From Geotalea toluenoxydans JCM 15764 (GTDB taxonomy: Bacteria > Desulfobacterota > Desulfuromonadia > Geobacterales > Geobacteraceae), in assembly GCF_001311985.1 (NCBI RefSeq), contig NZ_BBCJ01000010.1:1-64000 (forward strand): a stretch of 64,000 nt of DNA. The letters are read 5' to 3'. The position numbers and the translations under genes were made by a program. Shown here one piece after another: positions 59,697 through 64,000 of the stretch. The notes below the pieces were generated by a model. It saw only the letters and a list, made by a program, of their open reading frames with translations. It was not told the origin of the DNA and made no database searches. How positions within the stretch are numbered: position 1 is the first letter of the stretch; each line of letters starts with the position of its first letter.

Positions 59697-59720
59697 AAGG
59701 GCGTGTAAAACCACGCCCTT
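59697..59720 (+). terminator. Hairpin terminator between phoH and tsaD
   Basis: AAGGGCGTG / CACGCCCTT stem with a six-base loop, followed by CTAGTTT. The T-run is short, and the hairpin lies only eight bases before the tsaD ATG. Confidence 0.7.
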
Positions 59721-59727
59721 CTAGTTT

Positions 59728-60753
59728 ATGCTGCTTTTATCAATTGAATCTTCATGTGATGAGACTGCTGCATCCGTTGTCAGGAATGGCAGGGAAATCC
59801 TTTCCAATATCGTCGCCTCACAGATCAGCATCCATGCCGATTACGGAGGCGTGGTGCCGGAAATAGCCTCGCGCAAACATCTGGAAACCATTTCCATTGT
59901 CATTGAAGAGGCACTGCGCAAGGCAGATCTACCCATATCGGCCATCGAAGGAATAGCCGTCACCCGGGGCCCCGGCCTGGCAGGAGCGTTGCTGGTGGGA
60001 ATATCCACGGCCAAAGCTCTGGCCTATGGACTCAATATCCCTGTAGTAGGGGTGAACCATATCGAATCCCATATCCTCGCCATTATGCTTGAAAGGGATG
60101 TGGAATTTCCTTTCATCGCCCTTGCCGTTTCGGGCGGCCATACTCATCTTTACGAGGTGCAGGCCATCGGCCGTTACAAGACTATCGGCCAGACCCTTGA
60201 CGATGCGGCCGGAGAAGCTTTCGACAAGGTCGCCAAGCTGATGGGTTTACCTTACCCCGGTGGTGCCCTTATCGACCGCTTGGCGGCTGAAGGCGATCCC
60301 AGGGCGATAAAGTTTCCGCGGCCACTGATCCATGAGGATAATTACAATTTCAGTTTCAGTGGCCTGAAAACAGCTGTTCTGAATTATGTCCGTAAAAATC
60401 CCGCTGCCATGGAAGGTTCGGCACTGAACGACGTCTGTGCTTCATTTCAGGCCGCCGTCTGTGAGGTCTTGGTGAGTAAAACCAGGGCAGCCGTTATCCA
60501 AAGTGGCATCAAGAGACTGGTCGTTGCAGGTGGCGTAGCCTGCAACAGTGGATTGCGCAGGGACATGGCCACCTTTGCCGAAACAGAAGGCGCAGAACTG
60601 TTCATACCTTCGCCGCTTCTCTGCTCCGATAATGGAGCGATGCTTGCCGTTCCCGGCGACTATTATCTTTGCAACAATATTGCCTGCGGCTTTGAACTGG
60701 ATGCCTTGCCCGTATGGCCACTTGATGCTATCTCTTTAACTGGAGGAAATTGA
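59728..60753 (+). CDS. tsaD: tRNA N6-adenosine threonylcarbamoyltransferase TsaD
   Basis: 341 residues. LLSIESSCDETAASVV, then VNHIESHILA (metal-binding His), VSGGHTHLY, DDAAGEAFDKVAKLMGLPYPGG, FSFSGLKTAV and VVAGGVACNSGLR. Works with TsaE (51331) and TsaB to make t6A37 on tRNAs decoding ANN. No clear Shine-Dalgarno is seen before the ATG. Intact. Confidence 0.95.
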   Translation: MLLLSIESSCDETAASVVRNGREILSNIVASQISIHADYGGVVPEIASRKHLETISIVIEEALRKADLPISAIEGIAVTRGPGLAGALLVGISTAKALAYGLNIPVVGVNHIESHILAIMLERDVEFPFIALAVSGGHTHLYEVQAIGRYKTIGQTLDDAAGEAFDKVAKLMGLPYPGGALIDRLAAEGDPRAIKFPRPLIHEDNYNFSFSGLKTAVLNYVRKNPAAMEGSALNDVCASFQAAVCEVLVSKTRAAVIQSGIKRLVVAGGVACNSGLRRDMATFAETEGAELFIPSPLLCSDNGAMLAVPGDYYLCNNIACGFELDALPVWPLDAISLTGGN

Positions 60754-60758
60754 TTCCC

Positions 60759-61586
60759 ATGGAGAAAATACGTGCAAAAAAATCCATGGGGCAGAACTTT
60801 CTGGTTGATGGCAATGTGCTTTCCCGGATCGTGGAGGCAGTGGTCCTTGAGCCGTCCGACAGGGTGCTGGAGATCGGCCCCGGTCGTGGTGCATTGACCT
60901 CCCTGCTGGTAAAGAGAGCCGAACAGGTACTGGCTGTGGAACTGGATCGTCAACTGGTTCCATTACTGGAGAAGGAATTCTCTGGGGCAGACAACTTGGA
61001 ATTTATCCAGGGAGATATCCTAAAGATTGAGCTTCCTGAAGTCTTGGGCAGCCGCTGGAACGGAAGATGGAAGGTCGCGGCTAATCTCCCCTACAACATT
61101 TCCAGTCAGGTGATCTTTAAATTTCTTGATAATGTATCGCTGTTTTCGTCATTGATTTTAATGCTGCAAAAAGAGGTCGGCGACCGGCTCATAGCTTTTC
61201 CAGGCACCAAGGAATACGGCATCCTGTCTGTTTTATGCAATCTGCACTTCAATATTTCTCGTGTGCTGATAGTGAAGCCCGGGTCTTTCAGACCAATACC
61301 CAAAGTAGATTCGGTGGTACTCAAATTTGTCCCGCTGGCTGCACCACGGCAGGATGTGGGTGACGAGACCCTGTTCAGGCAGGTGGTCAAGGCTTCCTTC
61401 AGTCAGCGTCGCAAGACCCTTGCCAACTGTCTGAGGTCAGCCCTGATTGCTGACAATGATGACTTGAATCTCATTTTGTCCCAGGCGGGTATAGATGGAG
61501 GACGCAGGGGGGAGACCCTTACCCTGGAAGAATACGCCCGACTTACCAGGCAAGTCCTGGCGTTTCAGAAAAGGCAAAGTCCATGA
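60759..61586 (+). CDS. rsmA: 16S rRNA dimethyladenosine transferase
   Basis: About 275 residues from the ATG at 60759 (GGAGG at 60742). SMGQNFLVDGNVLSRI, SAM motif VLEIGPGRGALTSLL, VAVELDRQLV, and VAANLPYNISSQVIFK (NLPY catalytic motif). Dimethylates A1518/A1519 of 16S rRNA. A TTG at 60750 is a possible but less likely start. Intact. Confidence 0.94.
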   Translation: MEKIRAKKSMGQNFLVDGNVLSRIVEAVVLEPSDRVLEIGPGRGALTSLLVKRAEQVLAVELDRQLVPLLEKEFSGADNLEFIQGDILKIELPEVLGSRWNGRWKVAANLPYNISSQVIFKFLDNVSLFSSLILMLQKEVGDRLIAFPGTKEYGILSVLCNLHFNISRVLIVKPGSFRPIPKVDSVVLKFVPLAAPRQDVGDETLFRQVVKASFSQRRKTLANCLRSALIADNDDLNLILSQAGIDGGRRGETLTLEEYARLTRQVLAFQKRQSP

Positions 61587-61688
61587 ACTATTTAAAATTT
61601 CTAGTTTTTACCCTGAAAACGCTGGCGAAGTGACATCTTCTGTGGTATATAGAACTGCTAAACCACCTGCCTGAGGAGGCATCCTTCA

Positions 61689-63041
61689 ATGAAAATCTGC
61701 ATTATCGGAACAGGCTATGTGGGGCTTGTTGCCGGGACCTGTTTTGCCGAAAGCGGTAATGATGTCATCTGCGTTGATGTGGATGAAGCCAAGATTGAAG
61801 GGCTTAAGCAGGGTGTCATCCCCATATATGAGCCCGGCCTGAAGGAACTGGTCATCAGGAACTTCGCCGAAGGACGGCTATCTTTTACCACCGATCTGGC
61901 AGCCGCAGTCAAGGTTTCTTTGATAAATTTCATCGCTGTGGGGACTCCGCCAGGCGAGGATGGTTCTGCTGACCTGCAATACGTTCTGGATGTGGCCAGG
62001 GTAATAGGCCGCAATATGGAAGGCTTCAAGATACTGGTGGACAAGTCCACAGTGCCCGTAGGCACGGCAGATAAAGTTCGTGGCGTTGTCAGGGAAGAGC
62101 TCCAAAAGAGAGGTAGGGACATTGAATTCGACGTGGTGTCCAACCCTGAATTCATGAAAGAAGGCGCTGCCATTGACGATTTCATGAAACCTGACCGGGT
62201 GGTTATCGGCACAGACAATGTGCGCACCGGCGAGATCATGAAGGAACTCTATTCGCCATTTATGCGCAAAACAAACCGGTTGATCCTTATGGACATCCGT
62301 AGCGCCGAGATGACCAAATATGCAGCCAACGCCATGCTGGCGACCAAAATCTCCTTCATGAACCAGATAGCCAACCTCTGCGATCGCATGGGTGCCGACG
62401 TTTCGGCAGTCAGAGAAGGAATTGGTTCCGACTCGCGCATCGGCTACGATTTTTTATTTCCTGGGGTCGGCTATGGTGGCTCCTGCTTTCCCAAGGATGT
62501 CAAGGCTCTGGTCAAAACCGCCGAGGAGAACGACTATGATTTCATGCTCCTGAAGGCCGTGGAAGAGGTTAATGAGCTGCAGAAACTGGTATTGACCGAC
62601 AAGATCATCCGCTGTCTTGGTGACGGCTCGACCGAATCCCTCAAGGGCAGGACCATTGCCATCTGGGGACTGTCATTCAAACCTCGAACCGATGACATGC
62701 GCGAAGCCCCATCCGTGGTTATTATAGGCCGCTTGCTTGAACTGGGTGCTAAGGTTTGCGCCCATGACCCGGAGGCTATCAAAGAGGCACGAAAGATCTT
62801 CGGCGATCGTATCACTTACAGCAACAACCAGTACGAGATACTCAAGGGAGCCGATGCGTTGGCCATTGTAACCGAATGGAACGAATATCGAACCCCTGAT
62901 TTTGAAAGAATCAGGACCTTGCTCAAGAGGCCACTCATCTTTGATGGCAGAAATCTCTATGAACCATCACGCATCAAGGAAGCCGGCTTTGAATATCTGC
63001 CCATCGGCCGAAACGGCAAACATTTCAGCACTGCCTGTTGA
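61689..63041 (+). CDS. ugd: UDP-glucose 6-dehydrogenase
   Basis: 450 residues. Rossmann start [21 protein letters not shown], catalytic Cys in [16 protein letters not shown], and [20 protein letters not shown]. It oxidises UDP-glucose to UDP-glucuronate. GAGGAGG precedes the ATG. It is adjacent to a UDP-glucuronate decarboxylase, so UDP-GlcA and UDP-Xyl are probably made for the glycans encoded upstream. Confidence 0.95.
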   Translation: MKICIIGTGYVGLVAGTCFAESGNDVICVDVDEAKIEGLKQGVIPIYEPGLKELVIRNFAEGRLSFTTDLAAAVKVSLINFIAVGTPPGEDGSADLQYVLDVARVIGRNMEGFKILVDKSTVPVGTADKVRGVVREELQKRGRDIEFDVVSNPEFMKEGAAIDDFMKPDRVVIGTDNVRTGEIMKELYSPFMRKTNRLILMDIRSAEMTKYAANAMLATKISFMNQIANLCDRMGADVSAVREGIGSDSRIGYDFLFPGVGYGGSCFPKDVKALVKTAEENDYDFMLLKAVEEVNELQKLVLTDKIIRCLGDGSTESLKGRTIAIWGLSFKPRTDDMREAPSVVIIGRLLELGAKVCAHDPEAIKEARKIFGDRITYSNNQYEILKGADALAIVTEWNEYRTPDFERIRTLLKRPLIFDGRNLYEPSRIKEAGFEYLPIGRNGKHFSTAC

Positions 63042-63066
63042 ATAGAGAGGGAACCAAGGATTCACT

Positions 63067-64000
63067 ATGCGCATTCTCGTTACCGGCGGCGCCGGCTTTA
63101 TCGGCTCGCATCTTTGTGAAAGACTTCTTGCTTCCGGCAATGAAGTTATCTGTCTCGATAATTTTTTTACCGGCAGCAAGAAAAACATTGAGAAGTTGTG
63201 TGATGACCGCCGCTTCGAACTCATCCGCCACGATATCACGGAGCCGATTCTGCTGGAGGTGGACCGCATTTACAATCTGGCCTGTCCGGCATCCCCCATT
63301 CACTACCAGTACAACCCGGTAAAGACCATAAAGACCAGTGTCATGGGCACCATCAATATGCTGGGTCTGGCAAAAAGGGTGAGGGCGAGGATACTTCAGG
63401 CCTCCACATCCGAGGTCTACGGTGATCCGCAGGTTCATCCCCAGCGTGAAGAATACTGGGGTAATGTGAACCCCATCGGTATAAGAAGTTGCTACGATGA
63501 AGGGAAAAGGGTGGCTGAAACGCTGATGATGGATTACCATCGTCAGAACGGGGTCGATATCCGGATCATCCGCATCTTCAACACCTATGGTCCCCGCATG
63601 GCCGTCAACGACGGCAGGGTTGTTTCCAATTTCATTATCCAGCGCTGGCCGGGGAAGATATAACGGTCTATGGAGAAGGGAAGCAAACCCGTTCCTTCTG
63701 CTATGTTGATGACCTGGTCGATGGCATGATGAGGATGATGGAATGCGAAGATTTTACCGGACCGGTGAATCTGGGAAACCCCACTGAGACTACCATTGTG
63801 GAGTTTGCACACAGGATCATTCAGCTTACCGGTTCCACATCAAAGATTATATACAAGGACTTGCCCGCAGACGATCCGAAACAGCGACAGCCTGATATTT
63901 CCCTGGCCCAGCAAAAACTGGACTGGCGGCCGACCGTTGACGTTGAGCAGGGTCTTAAAAAAACCATCGATTATTTTGCTTCCCTCCTTACTCAAGGTCG
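63067..64000 (+). CDS. UDP-glucuronate decarboxylase (SDR family), partial, one apparent frameshift
   Basis: Runs to the right edge with no stop. [21 protein letters not shown] (NAD binding), [13 protein letters not shown], then [28 protein letters not shown] and [10 protein letters not shown] (YxxxK). One G is lost near 63642 (CAGGCGCTG read as CAGCGCTG); repair gives [32 protein letters not shown]. The pattern is that of UXS, which makes UDP-xylose, and the neighbour ugd supplies the substrate. AAGGATT precedes the ATG. Confidence 0.9.

Noticed and set aside
1-64000. CRISPR arrays, transposons, prophage, tRNA or rRNA genes
   Set aside because: I saw no regularly spaced repeats, transposase or integrase motifs, or tRNA-like cloverleaf sequences in the intergenic regions.

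Overview
The window is a gram-negative chromosome segment. It most resembles a Geobacter/Geotalea-type member of the Desulfuromonadota. That assignment is an inference from gene content: the acpS-nnr-CBS-tsaE-lysC-cimA run beside a large exosortase (XrtA/PEP-CTERM type) exopolysaccharide locus. No rRNA, tRNA, CRISPR array, transposase or phage gene was seen.

Layout. 1-3421 (minus): a secreted subtilase that runs off the left edge. 3796-4772 (plus): two small exported proteins, one DUF3124. 5152-28264 (plus): a 23 kb exopolysaccharide operon of the XrtA type: TPR lipoprotein, priming sugar transferase, outer-membrane export protein, chain-length protein, tyrosine autokinase, AAA ATPase, beta-barrel protein, deacetylase, FemAB protein, DegT aminotransferase, EpsI, exosortase, ATP-grasp enzyme, six glycosyltransferases and an O-antigen-ligase-like polymerase. 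28606-31612 (plus): two paralogous secreted proteins. 31742-45046 (minus): a second, ABC-transporter-type glycan operon, with asparagine-synthase-like, NadE-like, acyl carrier protein, AMP ligase, GNAT and deacetylase genes, then Wzm/Wzt and four glycosyltransferases. 45458-48370 (plus): a fibronectin/dockerin secreted protein, the sigma-54 activator PrsR and a Crp/Fnr regulator. 48494-61586 (plus): mainly housekeeping genes. 61689-64000 (plus): UDP-glucose dehydrogenase and UDP-glucuronate decarboxylase, which would supply UDP-GlcA and UDP-Xyl to glycan synthesis.

Sequence quality. At least 25 genes or gene parts are broken by what looks like the loss of exactly one base, most often inside a GGC/GCC or GGGC/GCCC run. 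The downstream frame restores the family sequence in every case, and essential genes such as lysC and cimA are hit. I therefore annotate whole genes across these sites and treat the shifts as probable sequence errors.

Most notable biology. (1) A Crp-family regulator with a CRP-like R-E-x-x-x-R recognition helix, and two GTGA-N6-TCAC sites at class II promoter spacing upstream of two secreted-protein genes. (2) A PrsR whose receiver domain has Gly where the phospho-acceptor Asp is expected. (3) A ligase/ACP/GNAT/NadE-like/AsnB cassette coupled to Wzm/Wzt that may decorate a polysaccharide. (4) A gene-conversion-like tract between the paralogous secreted proteins.
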